This document shows, piece after piece, positions 54,201 through 64,000 of a stretch of DNA of 64,000 nt. Origin of the DNA: Epinephelus fuscoguttatus (Eukaryota; Chordata; Actinopteri; Perciformes; Serranidae); assembly GCF_011397635.1 (NCBI RefSeq), contig NC_064755.1:38608059-38672058 (forward strand). Reading direction: 5' to 3'. Both the position numbers and the translations under genes were made by a program. The notes below the pieces were generated by a model. It made no database searches. It worked only from the letters and a program-made list of their open reading frames with translations, and was not told the DNA's origin. The stretch's first letter is position 1; the number at the start of each line of letters is the position of its first letter.

Positions 54201-57200
54201 CTGCTCATGTCTTCAAATGTCTTGTTTTGTCTGTTCAGCAGTCCAAAGCCCAAATATATGTGATTTATTGTCATAGAGAACAAGGAACACCAAAAAATAT
54301 TCAAATTGAACATTCAAATCTAAGAATTAGAAATACTGCAGTAGCACTCTTTATGAGAGCAGCACAAGCACATGTTGCCAGTTGTTATATATTTATATGG
54401 TAGTGATACTTTTCACCAGAGAGCCGCCATAATTGAACATTCCTCAATTTAGATTTTGTACAGTCTGTCACACAGTGTGTGAGTATAATTTAACTTAACT
54501 CGTCCATATCAGATGAGCACTAAAGAGCGCTCAATGAAATATAAGAACAGCTTGGTGGAGTGAATGTTTTGTTGACATGTCATTGTCCTTTGACCCGTGA
54601 TGCTAACTGGAAGCTCCTTTCTCCTTGTCAGTGCGTTCATTTGGCACGGAGGATAGACCCACAGACAGGCCCATCCCTCCTCGAGATGACACCTTTGAGT
54701 ACATCATCTTCAGAGGCAGCGACATCAAGGACCTGACAGTGTGTGAGCCGCCTAAACCAACATGCTCTCTTCCTCAGGACCCTGCCATTGTTCAGGTACA
54801 TCTCCTTCACACAAACACCAGTGTTACTAGGTGAAGACTTTTTAAAGCTTACAGTGTAACGTGAACTGTCTTCTCCCTCAGTCGTCCATGAGCTCCAGCT
54901 CCTCATCTTCTGCTGCCGCTGCGCCGACCCCGTTCCAGTCCGCTGGTTCCTACGGCCTCTTCAACCGAGCTCCAGTTCCTGCCTATAACCAGTTCAGCAC
55001 CAGCCCCCTGGTTTCCCCTCAGTTTGGACCAGTTGGTGTTGGTAAGTTCTTCTCTTATGTTTATGGGTCGAACTATAAAAGACACTAGGGGTGCAGGGCC
55101 TCAGCTGGGCATGATATCCAAGGGTTCAGGGTCTCTCTGTGGCTCCTGTACCACGTCAAGCATGCCAAAGAGACTGAGGAGGGTTTGTTCATGGCATCAG
55201 CGTGACTTCAAACAGTTGAGGCCTCACGTTCCTCCTCTACATGTGTAGTGACATTGATTAGTCGTTACTTTGGGTTGTGTTGGTTACAGAATCTTGATTT
55301 TAAATTTACTGTCTGACACATAGATACCCTCTGTAACTTAAAGGAGCTATATGTAAGAAATCTAAAGCAAATAGTCATAAAATCCTCCTAATATGTCAAA
55401 GAGACTAAGGAATAATGTTCATATAACATACTGATCTCACCGACAACAATAGTACAGCCAGAATATTCGCATTTTAAAAAAAAAAATTTATATCCCGCAA
55501 ATCATGTTTATGTTTTGAATTTGTGTTTTGGCCTGTTGCGCCACCCACTGCCGTCTACCAGTCACGCAGTCAGTAGAGTCTCAACATCAGTTAAAGTTAC
55601 GACTGAGTCACCGCAGCACGGGAAGCAGCATTAGCAGTGTCCCAGTACATAGCTTTAGCAGTCTCCTCAGCTGTATCCCGGCAGCAGCGTTAGCAGCAGA
55701 GAAACCGGACTTGCTCAAACGGTCCGCTGGAAAACAGAAGATCAAGGAAGTGGCAACGCGGCCCTGCCACGGCAGCCGCTCGTGGGCAAACAAATCAGTC
55801 TCCAGGGTGCCGCTGTCCAGCAACCTCGAATCTGTAGGGGAGGGGGGTGGACACGACTCGCAGCAGTATTTTGAATTTGAGTGCAGTAACCATTTTGGTG
55901 GCCGCATTCTTACATACAGCGCCTTTTAATACAAGCTTTATTGAGGGGTTAATTGATTCTATAGTTTAAGAGCAGTAGCAAGTGTACAATTATTGCTTAT
56001 AGTATTAAAATTCTCACGTTTATTGAAGACACTCCAGAGGATGCAACTGTTACAGAACTGGACGTTTTCTGCAGCTGTTTCTGTAAAATTATATTGACTG
56101 TTTGGAGACAAAGTCAACAGCTTAACCAGCCACAGTAGACTAGTCTATTGTGAAAATGTTCTTGTTCTTCAATGTTCTTCACAATAAAATTGAGCTGTAA
56201 CAGCTTGGGAATTTTAAGATTTAATACTACAGCTCCTACATTTGAGTGGTGTCCATCAACAACTCAAATCTACTGAATTTAATCTGCATTAGAGCTGCTT
56301 AATGGTAAATAGGTTAGTTTATTGGCATAAATTTAATCTTTTTATTCATTTTAAGCTAAAAAGTCCAACATTTTCTGCTTCCAGCTCCTTAAATGTGAGG
56401 ATATTATACTTTTCTGTGTCACACATGATAGTTTACTGAATATCTGTGTAGCTTCAGACAAAACTGACATTCACTTTTCACTGTTTTTAGACAGCTTATT
56501 GCCAATTATTAATTGTAATGACAGTAATGATTAGCTGCAGCTGTAGTCTGTAAACTGTCTGGTTTGAGTTTACTTCATTCTATAAGTTTTAAAACACACT
56601 GCAGACTCTGAACCTGTTTAGATTTAGTGTATTGTCTGATTTTTGGGACATGCTGACAGTTAAGACACTTAACATCATTGGTTAGTTGATGGTATTATAC
56701 CAGGTGTGGTTTACACTCCCACAGGTGGGTTAGAGTTAGGGTTTGGTACACAGCCATGCAGAACAACAAGGTGCATTTAAAGGAACCACGAGTGTTGTTG
56801 CCCTCAATAGTCTGTTCCTGCTGTTCCTCCCATACAGGACGATCAGTGCCCTCCTTTGTGAACAGCACGAGCACAGCCTCGACCCAGTCTCAGAGCACTG
56901 CTATTGGCTCTGCTCTGTCCTCTGAATATCGCTCTCTGGGTCCGTTTGTAACCGAAGGTAAAGACCTACAGGAAGCTGTTTGAAAAGGGAATCACAGATC
57001 TGTGTGTCTACTCACCACACCGGGTGGTACTAAATTACTCCTGACACTATCATTTACACAAGTGAAAACTCTGCACTAATAATATCTGGTGAAATACTGC
57101 TTTACTTGCAGACACAGTGTTTGATGGGTTTTCACTGTAAATGTATGAACTCCTCCTTTCTTCGTATGTTTAAATCAAGAACACTCTTACTGACATATTG

Positions 57201-60200
57201 TGTTTCCACTTTGTGACAGAAAGTAATGACTGAGATTAATCTTTGCAGAATGCTTCCACTATCAGAAGTAGTAAATTGAGACTATTGGGCTTGAATTTAA
57301 TAGCATGCTCCTCACAGTAACATGCATGTCCTGTTGAATCAGTTCTGTGTCAGATTAAAGCTCCAGACTTTGATGGGAGCGTTTGTAAAATATTAAACTG
57401 TTATCAGAGAACCTTCCTCAGTGAGGTGGTCTCACATGTAGCTCAGTTCATCTGGTTCACACCAAGAAACAAAGGAGCATCCAGAGGTTCAGCTCCTGCT
57501 GGGTGTAGTTTGAAATGAACCCAGCTAGCTTGTTTCCCTTTAAACAGTGAGAATGACCTCTGTCTCTGAGCTGTTTTTGGTCCGATCAATGCTGACTAAT
57601 GATCAGGTTGATTTAGTTAAGTCACTGTGAGCAGTGTGCACCACTAACCCCAATCCCTGCCCTGGTTTTCCCCCACCAGGCCGCAGCAGCCCCACCCTGG
57701 ACCCTTTGCGGAAGAGCCCCACCCTGGAGCAGGTGATCCAAACTTCCCCGTCGGCTCCGTCAGCCCCGACCACTACCACCACAGCCCCAGCACCCGGCCT
57801 GGGACGCAGGAGCCCCACCCACGGTCGCACGGCCCCCTCCAGTGCCGGTCAGGGCATCCAGAAGGTCCAGCACCAGGAAGGCGTGGACACGAGGAGGGGT
57901 GAGACTGTCAGGGGAGGCCGCAGCAGCCAGGGCTGGTCTGCACCCCGAACCATCTCCGCCTCTCACATCACTGCTGTAGATAGGGCTTCCACTGCAGGGC
58001 TTACCCACTCTATCTTTAGCCACCCAGGTGAGAGCTCAGACCAGAGATCAGCACATTGTGTGATCTGTGCTGCTGTCTTATATAGAGTTATATTTATTAT
58101 TCATTCCTGAGAGCACAGTGGATATTTTTAATAGAAGAACATGATTCAAGATGAGCAAACCAATCTATTCTCTGCTCATTTTATTTAAAATGTCCCTGTG
58201 CGTGCTCAGGAGTGAGGCACAAATGAAACTCTGTAGTCATCTGGTAAAGAATCATTTCCACGTTGTGTGATATGTTAACATTTTGTTCCAGAGGTCCCAC
58301 ATTTGAAAGCGTTGTGCCTTTATCTGAAGGTAGGAGACTAGTGGCAGCAGGACTGTTTCTCTTGACTGTTGACGTTGTTTTGGAAGACTAAAAGACTCTG
58401 CTGTTCCAGGCACAGACGTCCAGAAAGCCCCCAAACCAGAGTCTGAGCAGGCGCGAGGTGAAGGCAGGGATACCAGTAAACGTTCCACAGGTTAAACCCT
58501 CCTCTGCTCTGACACCATCCTCAACAGCCCATTCAGACTCTGCATGCCTGTACAGCTTTCCTTTCAGACAGTGGAGCCCATAAACTCATCGACCCCGATC
58601 ATCCTTCTTTGACGTGTTTTTCTTTGCTAGTGAACGTGTGTGCAGATTGACATGCTGTTCATGTCAATGGACTCGAGGCGATGAGACACAACGGTGTTTT
58701 CATGCTCAGCGAATACCTGAGCATGCTATCTGAATTATTTACTGCATTTCCTCCATGTTTGATGTGACTGGTGTAAAGCTAACCTCTGAAGCCAAGCTGC
58801 ATTCATGCCACTTGGCTCTTTGCTAACTCATTTTGAAAGACTGAGAACTCTTCTACCATAGTGGATGTGTGCCTTGGTTTACTACCTCATGTGTTGCCAT
58901 GAAATTAGTTTGTGTTTACTGGTGTTTTTATTCAGCACCGCTCTTTTATTGTGAAAGCTAATGTACTTTGTTATTGTGTCATTTAGCTGCTGCTGGAGCA
59001 CCGGCTAACCGGCGTGGACGAGGGGGTGGACACCGCGGCAGAGGGCGCTTCAACGTTCGCCGAGACGGACCCATGAAGTTCGAGAAAGACTTCGACTTTG
59101 AGAGCGCCAACGCCCAGTTCAACAAGGAGGAGATCGACAGGGAGTTCCAGAGCAAGCTCAAATTAAAAGGTATTTGCTGGAAATATATAATATTTTAAAC
59201 CATGTTAGCAGCGTCCAGGCTGAAGCATCTCAACAACTGTTGCTCATATTTTTCCTAGTAGTGAGGTATTGACTGATTAAAAATGTACATGAATGAAGTA
59301 GGGCTGTAGTCAACCAAAGAAAATCTTGGCCACACATAATCTTCAACTAATCGATTAGTTGTGGGAGGAGAAAAAAATCTGCACGTTATTTTTTACTTCT
59401 GCAATGTTGTCTGTGTCACTCTGCAGTTACACCTCCAAAACACTAGTTGGCGGTGGAGGACTGTGTTAAGTGCTGTAAAGTTTAGTTCAAATCAGCCTTT
59501 ATTTATATAGTTGATTCAAAACACACATTAAATGCCAGCCTATGGCATTTTACATGGTATACATTAGCCTAGCGACAAGCGGAAATTTCGGAGTATAAAT
59601 CCCTGAAGGATAAATCACACACACGACTTAAAATGCTATTTTAGTGGAGGCTTTACTGTCTTCACAATTTATTGTTTCTTATCTGTGAAATACAAGTAAA
59701 TACAAGCTTCGTTTCCACTGAGGGAAATGGTTTCAGCTTACAGAAACTGACAGGAGGTCTGCGTGACTGCGTCACCACGACGCTGAGCATTAGGGTGGGC
59801 GAGTCCAACTTTCTGTCAACAATGGGGGTGTTTTGAAAACACCCCCATTTTCACAGGTAAGTTAGCCTGTCCCCCCGCCGCAGGAAATAATGGATTAATC
59901 CTGAAAAGCTGTTGATGTAGCACTTTTCTCCTTATGAAAGTAACACAGCGATTATTCGACTAATGAGAATTTGGTCGGATGAGAGCATAGCGGCCAAATA
60001 ATAGACTAGTCGGCCAGGAGACTACAGCCCTAGAATGAAGTGCTGCTAAATTAGATCTGATGCCAGCAGGGCAAGTTAGTTAGCAGCTAGCTCGAAGAAT
60101 AACAGCAGCCGAAAATGTCCGCAAATTGGGAAAACAATGGGGTTTGGGAGCTCCTTATCCTCTGATCTGAGGATGAGATCATCCGCCATATAACAGGGAC

Positions 60201-62567
60201 AGTAAATGATTGGTATCGCCATGTTAATGCCATTATAATTGTTTATAAAGCGCTGCTGTCGCATATGTTATGTCACATTAGAGGCCGATGCTGTTGTGTT
60301 ACACGTCACAACCCCCTCTTTTGCTTCTGGGGTGCCAGCATGCTGTCTAAAATCACACAGTGGAGCAGCCTGATGCTGCTGTTGTTTGGTTCTGTCTTAA
60401 AAAAAAATAAACAATGCAAAGACAGCGTAAAGAAGGGACTTTGTGGTGGCTCTATACTGCGATCTCTGTGTAAAAAGAGCTAGTGAGACGGAGGCAGCTG
60501 CCCCGAGGAAGCGAAGCTGGTCAGGCTATGAGATAATGTTATCTTCTCTTTTCTCCTTTAAAAGTGGTAAATTTACAGCGCACAGTAACTTAATGTGTTA
60601 ATCGGCTTTCATTTGTTATCTAGTGGTGACGAAAAATGTTGTTGCACATTTCTGAGCCATCACTTTCGTTGTTAGCATACATTAGCTCTGAGGGCTAACC
60701 TGGTTTGTTTACTGCATTACATGAATGTCTCTGTCACCCTGAATGTCCTGCTTAATCCTGTTCAAACTCTGCATGGGAAAAAAATAAATGGTCGAATATT
60801 CGTATTTTAACAGCCAAATCTGATTCAACTGACATAACTCTGAGTAAGGTGCAGCTCTAGATTCCAGACTGTTTTGACTTGTGTTGATAATGTCAAGTAA
60901 AAGAAAACAGTTTTCTGTTGAACTTTGGGAAACATGAGCTTTTATTCATACAGCAAGAATGACAAAACGTCAGATAAATATCCTGATGTTGTCAGCTCAA
61001 CAAAAAGATGGGTGATTGAGTGAGAGATGAAAAAGATCAGTGTGAAGGATTTAGACACCTTCAACTTCCCTTGGGTGGATCATTGCTTTGAACAGATTAA
61101 AAAAAAAGGCCAAAAGTGTGTGGAAAAACAGCCGTTTGTAGTTTTTGTCCTGTGGGGCTGAGAGTTAAAGTAACTTAAAAGTAAATTTTAATTAGCGTTT
61201 TTTTTGGTGTGTGTGTGTGTGTTGTGATTTCCACTGTGTCCCAGTGTGTCTGATGAATCAGCTGCAGCAGATGTCTGTATTAATGTTCATTTCCTTAGTC
61301 ATATTTTGGGCTTGAAAAAAGGAACTCAGAAGAGTACATATTAATGAGACCAAACATGCCGTTTTCTTTCATGTCATTGGTCCAAAACTTCAGTGTTGTC
61401 CTTAAGTAAATACAGACAAACACAACTTGACATATCCTCCGTCTTGTTTCCTCATGTTAAATTGTCAAAGCTCGTTATCACGTCAGAAGTGTGACTGTGT
61501 TCATTCTGTCGTCTCTCAGATGAGAAGACTGAGAAGTCGGAGAAAGCGGTGAACGGAGAGGATAAGGGCGACTCAGGTGTGGAAACCCAGAACAGCGAAG
61601 GTAACGCTGATGAAGAGGGTGACCCACTCGGCCCCAACTGCTACTACGACAAGTCTAAGTCCTTCTTCGACAACATCTCCTGTGATGACACCAGGTACGA
61701 GTCCCAGTTGGTCTTCACAAGTATCAGTCAGTCTGTAAGAGTCCCAGTCAGACACCTTGTGGTGTGGGCTTAAATTTAAGGACACATTGAGACATGTGAC
61801 CGTCTTCATCATTTCACAGATGTCTCCATCATTGTTTCTGACCGTCCTCTGCCTCCACTGTGAGAAGTGATGACAGATGTTTCTGTTACAATCTCATGAC
61901 TCTGTTGTCTGTTTTCTTTTCACCAGGAAAGCAAATGAGAAGTCTGGAGTCTCAGGTTTCCCAAGGTGAGTGTTCATCTTGTCACGTGACACTGGGGGCT
62001 CTGGCAGCCTCTTCATAGGTGGAGGAATTCATTTGTGGTGCATTTGTAGCTGATGGTGTCTGTGTTGTATTGGTGAGTGATGGAGATTTCTGTTTGGAGT
62101 TAGTCTCCAGTGATTCTGACAGTGACAGATAATAAAGCAGAACCTCCATGTAAATACAATAAATCATAAATTAGCGGCATTCAGCTGTTAAAAATAACTT
62201 TATGGAGGTGCAGTTCATAGTCTCATTGTTATACAGCTCTACATGATGCAGAATATGAGTGAGTTTTTAACACCACCCATCTGTAGCTGCTCCTCATCAC
62301 CTCCTCTTCACCTCCTCATCCTGCAGGGAGCGGAGGCAGACCTGGGCAGAGGAGAGGAGGATGAATGCTGAGACGTTCGGCATCCCCCTCCGTCAGGGCC
62401 GAGGCCGCGGAGGTTACCGTGGACGTGGAGGTATGGGCTTCCGCGGAGGTCGGGGTCGTTCGGCTAGCCGAGGGTCCTTCGGGCCGCCACAGGGAGGCGG
62501 CGGCTTCAGGGGAGGATACAGAGGAAACCAGGCTGGACGAGAGTTCGCCGACTTATCAGCATACAGG
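48139..62567 (+). CDS. lsm14a: LSM14A (RAP55), P-body mRNP protein; 10 coding exons seen, 3' end missing
   Basis: Seen: exons 48139-48259, 54632-54795, 54882-55041, 56838-56957, 57680-57898 (alternative end 58027), 58410-58490, 58987-59169, 61520-61694, 61927-61965, 62327-62567. The longer form is 1503 nt (501 codons), in phase, open at the 3' end. Domains: N-terminal LSm fold ([20 protein letters not shown], residues about 3-22, through [20 protein letters not shown]); Ser/Thr/Pro-rich linker; FDF box ([20 protein letters not shown]); FFD box ([17 protein letters not shown]); TFG box ([14 protein letters not shown]); RGG repeats. Known: binds DDX6 and 4E-T, represses translation, in P-bodies and stress granules, and helps spindle assembly. 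LSM14B was considered, but the LSm start and the [18 protein letters not shown] stretch are LSM14A-like. Human LSM14A ends a few codons after the equivalent of exon 10, so one short exon is probably beyond 64000. Confidence 0.94.
49185..50809 (+). pseudogene. Broken Tc1-like transposase
   Basis: Seen: start [20 protein letters not shown], a paired-type HTH with the GRPR-like hook (RKGRPRVTS), then a frame change near 49595 leading to a stop at 49620. The catalytic half continues in another frame: [32 protein letters not shown] and [18 protein letters not shown] supply the DD(34)E residues. The C-terminal end is interrupted by an insertion and resumes at 50713 to a TAA at 50807. Two independent lesions mean no active protein. 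Confidence 0.9.
50148..50712 (-). mobile_element. Retroposon inserted into the Tc1 right repeat, 11-bp target duplication
   Basis: Seen: AGGTGACTACC occurs at 50137-50147 and again at 50713-50723, and the undisturbed left inverted repeat (49021-49040) has the site once. The insert begins with (ATT)n on plus, so on the minus strand it ends in an A-rich (AAT)n tail, as expected for a SINE-like retroposon. It contains ACGCGTTTTGGCTTGTGGCC (minus), a phrase I associate with widespread fish repeats but cannot name. Confidence 0.8.
52023..52115. mobile_element. Retroelement-tail-like fragment
   Basis: Seen: CAAGTTCTTTATTGTCATCT, resembling 47106-47125 (GAGACTTTATTGTCATCCAT). Short, undelimited, of a type common at 3' ends of fish retroelements (from memory). 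Confidence 0.35.
52444..53835 (-). mobile_element. hAT element with perfect 8-bp target duplication and BED-finger remnant
   Basis: Seen: 15-bp perfect inverted ends TAGGGATGTAACGAT...ATCGTTACATCCCTA, flanked by CTATAAGT at 52436-52443 and 53836-53843. On the minus strand near the right end is a BED zinc-finger fragment. There is no RASW/catalytic region, so it is a deletion derivative of an autonomous hAT element. Lies in LSM14A intron 1. Confidence 0.92.
53330..53545 (-). pseudogene. BED zinc finger remnant of a hAT (ZBED-like) transposase
   Basis: Seen: minus-strand frame with [20 protein letters not shown] followed by [10 protein letters not shown], a C-x2-C ... H-x4-H BED finger. It is truncated soon after and the upstream part (53560-53660) is in another frame, so it is a pseudogene. 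Known: BED fingers bind DNA in hAT transposases and domesticated ZBED proteins. Confidence 0.75.
54632..55041 (+). CDS. lsm14a: LSM14A exons 2-3: rest of LSm domain and Ser-rich linker
   Basis: Seen: exon 2 (54632-54795) encodes [20 protein letters not shown] and completes the LSm domain through DPAIVQ. After an 86-bp intron, exon 3 (54882-55041) encodes a Ser/Ala-rich linker with [20 protein letters not shown]. Both introns have consensus ends. Reading through the exon 2 donor would reach a stop within 15 codons. Confidence 0.92.
55338..55928. mobile_element. TIR element in LSM14A intron 3, possible TTAA target
   Basis: Seen: AAGGAGCTATATGTAAGAA at the left and TTCTTACATACAGCGCCTT at the right are inverse-like. 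TTAA is present next to both ends (CTTAAAGG and CTTTTAAT), which would suit a piggyBac-type duplication, but A/T-rich flanks make this easy by chance. A 133-codon frame inside (55528-55929) runs into the right end and is judged non-genic. Confidence 0.55.
56838..56957 (+). CDS. lsm14a: LSM14A exon 4: Ser/Thr-rich linker
   Basis: Seen: 120 nt, acceptor CATACAG, donor GTAAAG, phase 1 at both ends, so skipping it would keep the frame. Encodes a low-complexity Ser/Thr/Ala segment ending SLGPFVTEG, which corresponds in position to the human linker before the [14 protein letters not shown] block. Little conserved sequence, so the assignment rests on phase, splice sites and position. Confidence 0.8.
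57680..58027 (+). CDS. lsm14a: LSM14A exon 5 with two frame-compatible donors
   Basis: Seen: starts [18 protein letters not shown], matching the conserved LSM14A block. Two good donors in the same phase exist: GGG/GTGAGA ending the exon at 57898, and CAG/GTGAGA ending it at 58027. The longer version adds 43 residues rich in Ser, Arg and Gly. The short version aligns better in position with human LSM14A (EGVDTRRG joining to [13 protein letters not shown] in exon 6). The additional 129 nt remain open and in frame, so either or both may be used. Confidence 0.85.
58410..58490 (+). CDS. lsm14a: LSM14A exon 6
   Basis: Seen: 81 nt, acceptor TTCCAG, donor GTTAAA (weaker than its neighbours), phase 1 on both sides. 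Encodes [20 protein letters not shown], comparable to the charged human segment before the FDF region. Supported by phase and weak similarity only. Confidence 0.75.
58987..59169 (+). CDS. lsm14a: LSM14A exon 7: first RGG patch and FDF box
   Basis: Seen: 183 nt encoding a short RGG-type patch ([20 protein letters not shown]) followed by [20 protein letters not shown] and FQSKLKLK. Known: the FDF motif contacts the RecA2 lobe of the DEAD-box helicase DDX6. Acceptor is TTTAG; donor GTATTT. Confidence 0.94.
59299..60032. mobile_element. hAT-type MITE with perfect 8-bp target duplication
   Basis: Seen: ends TAGGGCTGTAGTC and GACTACAGCCCTA (one extra base allowed) are inverted; GAATGAAG at 59291-59298 and 60033-60040 is an exact 8-bp direct repeat. 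734 bp, no transposase; contains ATCGATTAGTTG-type words. In LSM14A intron 7. Confidence 0.88.
60075..60480. mobile_element. Second copy of the TTTTTACAC MITE (opposite orientation)
   Basis: Seen: right end CTCTGTGTAAAAAGAGC; shares inverted segments with 27480-27690, including the CATTATAATTGTTTATAAAGCGCTGC portion. The similar peptide-like frames in both copies are therefore repeat sequence, not genes. Confidence 0.55.
61520..61694 (+). CDS. lsm14a: LSM14A exon 8: FFD box
   Basis: Seen: 175 nt encoding an acidic stretch ([20 protein letters not shown]) and then [20 protein letters not shown], the FFD box. Known: FFD and TFG boxes of LSM14 proteins take part in binding 4E-T and DDX6 partners. 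Ends in phase 2 with donor GTACGA. Confidence 0.94.
61927..61965 (+). CDS. lsm14a: LSM14A 39-nt microexon between FFD and TFG boxes
   Basis: Seen: 39 nt between CACCAG and GTGAGT, phase 2 on both sides, encoding [13 protein letters not shown] when joined to exon 8. From memory the human canonical isoform goes straight from DDNR to ERRPTWAEERR and lacks this insert. Exon 8 can also splice directly to exon 10 without a frame change, so this is a candidate cassette exon. It could be a chance pair of splice sites; RNA evidence would settle it. Confidence 0.65.
62327..62567 (+). CDS. lsm14a: LSM14A exon 10: TFG box and C-terminal RGG region
   Basis: Seen: 241 nt encoding [20 protein letters not shown], then Gly/Arg-rich repeats ([16 protein letters not shown]) and ending [11 protein letters not shown] before GTAAAG. 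Known: the RGG region binds RNA and is arginine-methylated by PRMT1 in the family. If the intron is retained, translation stops 16 codons later at 62613-62615. The human protein ends only a few residues after this point. Confidence 0.92.
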
Positions 62568-63721
62568 GTAAAGTCTACTGAACTGATTTTTTTCTTTGTG
62601 ACGTCATTGTCGTGAGGTAATGCAATCTACACTTTAACTGCATCCCCAGACAATGATAATGCACTAATATGTTTCATACTGTACTGTGAGTAGCGTTGTC
62701 CACAATTTGTAGTGTAAGAGGTGAAACTGTGACTAAAGATTGTTGTCAGGATCTTTTTATTTATTCTGACACTATTAATGAATCATTTATTTTACAAAAT
62801 ATCTGAAAATATCCATCATCATGATGTCTTAGAATCCATCACAATTAACCCAGCAACCACTGCCACTGTTACACTGATCAACACTGAAGTAGTAATAATA
62901 GTAACTAGTAGTAGTACAGCTCTCAGGGTACATCATCGGGTTTTGGGGTCTCGATGAAGGAATTACTTTCTGTGAAAAAGTAAAATAACTTTGAAACACT
63001 ATTAAGTAGATGAGTAGATGCTGTAGTAAAGAGACTCTTTTAATATTTGGGTAACTTGTTTTATCTGAAACTAAATCATTTTCAATCCACAATGATAAAA
63101 GCAGCAAATCCTGATATTCTGAGAAGCCGTAGAAATAGACAAATGTCCTCTGATGAATGACCTGAACCATTAATCAATAATTAATGTCATTTGATTAATA
63201 GCAGGGTCTGTAATTAACACTTGTCGAGCACCAAATGCAGGTCGATTTTTCCCCTTGACGAGTAAATTTCTGAAGGCTACCCGCCACACTGGAGGGTAAA
63301 TGTATGTACCAAAATAGTCATGTAACTGATTACTATGTTGAGAGTCTACAGTGTTTTGGTGTCATTTACGGGCGTGCTGCTCTGCTGTCAGTGTCAGAGT
63401 TTGACACACAATCACACACACAGATTACAGATTTGTCTTTACGCACGTTACCTTTCACAATAAAAGCCCTAGACCTATGCGCTGCATCACTGCTCACCAG
63501 CAGGACCTTATTCACAAGCTGAGACTGTGGAGATGGGTTAAACAATATATTGAAAATAACTTGCCTTCTTTAAAGCGGAAATTTACCTAAACTCAGAATT
63601 CCAGTGTGTTATTTTCAAGGCTTAGAAAAGTTCAATCAGTATCTGTGAACAGTAGCATCTCTCTCTCTTTAAGCCAGAAACCAGAGAAGGAAGTCTCAAA
63701 TTTGTGATGTCACTGGGAAGG

Positions 63722-64000
63722 GGTGTCCAAACTTTTTTGACTGGGGGCCAGATTAGATAATGTGAAAATACCTGAGGGGGCCAGCTGCTTCTTGTATTAT
63801 ATGGGTTATTAAAAAATGACAAGACAAACGCAACTGATTAATCTTTCAGTGAAAATGTATTCAACTCTCCTCTGCTCCTGAGAGCGGTGGTCCTTTATAC
63901 TTATTTGCTGTGGCCATATCTGCTACTTAGCAGGAAATGTCTACAGTTAGGTATTTGCTTGTTTACCATCGATTTACTAAAACACATTACTTTTACCTGT
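63722..64000. mobile_element. hAT-like repeat (GGGGTGTCCAAACTTTT end), running off the window
   Basis: Seen: GGGGTGTCCAAACTTTTTTG followed by ACTGGGGGCCAGATTAGATA; shares several words with 42690-42900. The other end is not in the window. No LSM14A exon recognised between 62568 and 64000. Confidence 0.55.

Noticed and set aside
55528-55929. 133-codon frame in LSM14A intron 3
   Set aside because: It sits inside a repeat with inverted ends and runs into the right end of that repeat; no recognisable similarity.
48139-62567. Identification of the + strand gene as LSM14B
   Set aside because: The N-terminus lacks the LSM14B-type extra residues, and the FDF, acidic and RGG regions are closer to what I recall of LSM14A.
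62568-64000. Search for the last LSM14A coding exon
   Set aside because: No acceptor followed by the expected few terminal codons and a stop was convincing; the exon is assumed to be outside the window.

Overview
This window is vertebrate nuclear DNA, most likely from a ray-finned (teleost) fish. Three spliced genes with consensus GT-AG introns carry vertebrate proteins. The introns and intergenic DNA are packed with Tc1-like and hAT-like transposons, foldback MITEs, minisatellites and CA/TG microsatellites of the kind typical of teleosts. The species cannot be named from sequence alone. There are no prokaryotic operons, CRISPR arrays or recognisable tRNA/rRNA genes.

Layout. 1-7.3 kb is intergenic: a TIR element that has grown a ~52-copy 26-bp minisatellite (1.8-3.75 kb), a ~750-bp polypyrimidine tract (4.95-5.7 kb) and an L2-like repeat. 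7.4-16.4 kb is a KCTD15 gene (+ strand, five coding exons, 270 aa). 16.4-21.3 kb is intergenic with two foldback elements. 21.3-46.5 kb is a TAF4-family gene (- strand, 15 coding exons, 973 aa) with introns full of mobile DNA. 46.5-48.1 kb holds the two divergent promoters separated by an old hAT-like fragment. 48.1-62.6 kb and beyond is LSM14A (+ strand, 10 coding exons seen, 501 codons). Its last short coding exon was not found and probably lies past the window end. I assembled all exon junctions by hand; reading phase is kept across every join.

How the genes relate. KCTD15 is a BTB adaptor and transcriptional regulator, TAF4 is a scaffold subunit of TFIID, and LSM14A is a P-body mRNP protein. 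They are not a pathway, but their linkage is informative. In human the same three families are split over 19q13 (KCTD15, LSM14A), 20q13 (TAF4, LSM14B) and 18q11 (KCTD1, TAF4B). This window has one of each together, and its TAF4 protein mixes TAF4-like and TAF4B-like residues. It may therefore be a TAF4 copy of the 19q13-type block that mammals lost. That is the observation I rate highest.

Other points: TAF4 exon 12 has a CCT-type repeat as its polypyrimidine tract and a CA repeat starting at its donor; LSM14A has a frame-neutral second donor and a 39-nt microexon; a Tc1 element is broken by a retroposon with an 11-bp target duplication; hAT-type elements still show 8-bp target duplications; and a 225-bp palindromic element sits inside a minisatellite. 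I found no convincing new biological system, only unusual host-gene and mobile-DNA structure.
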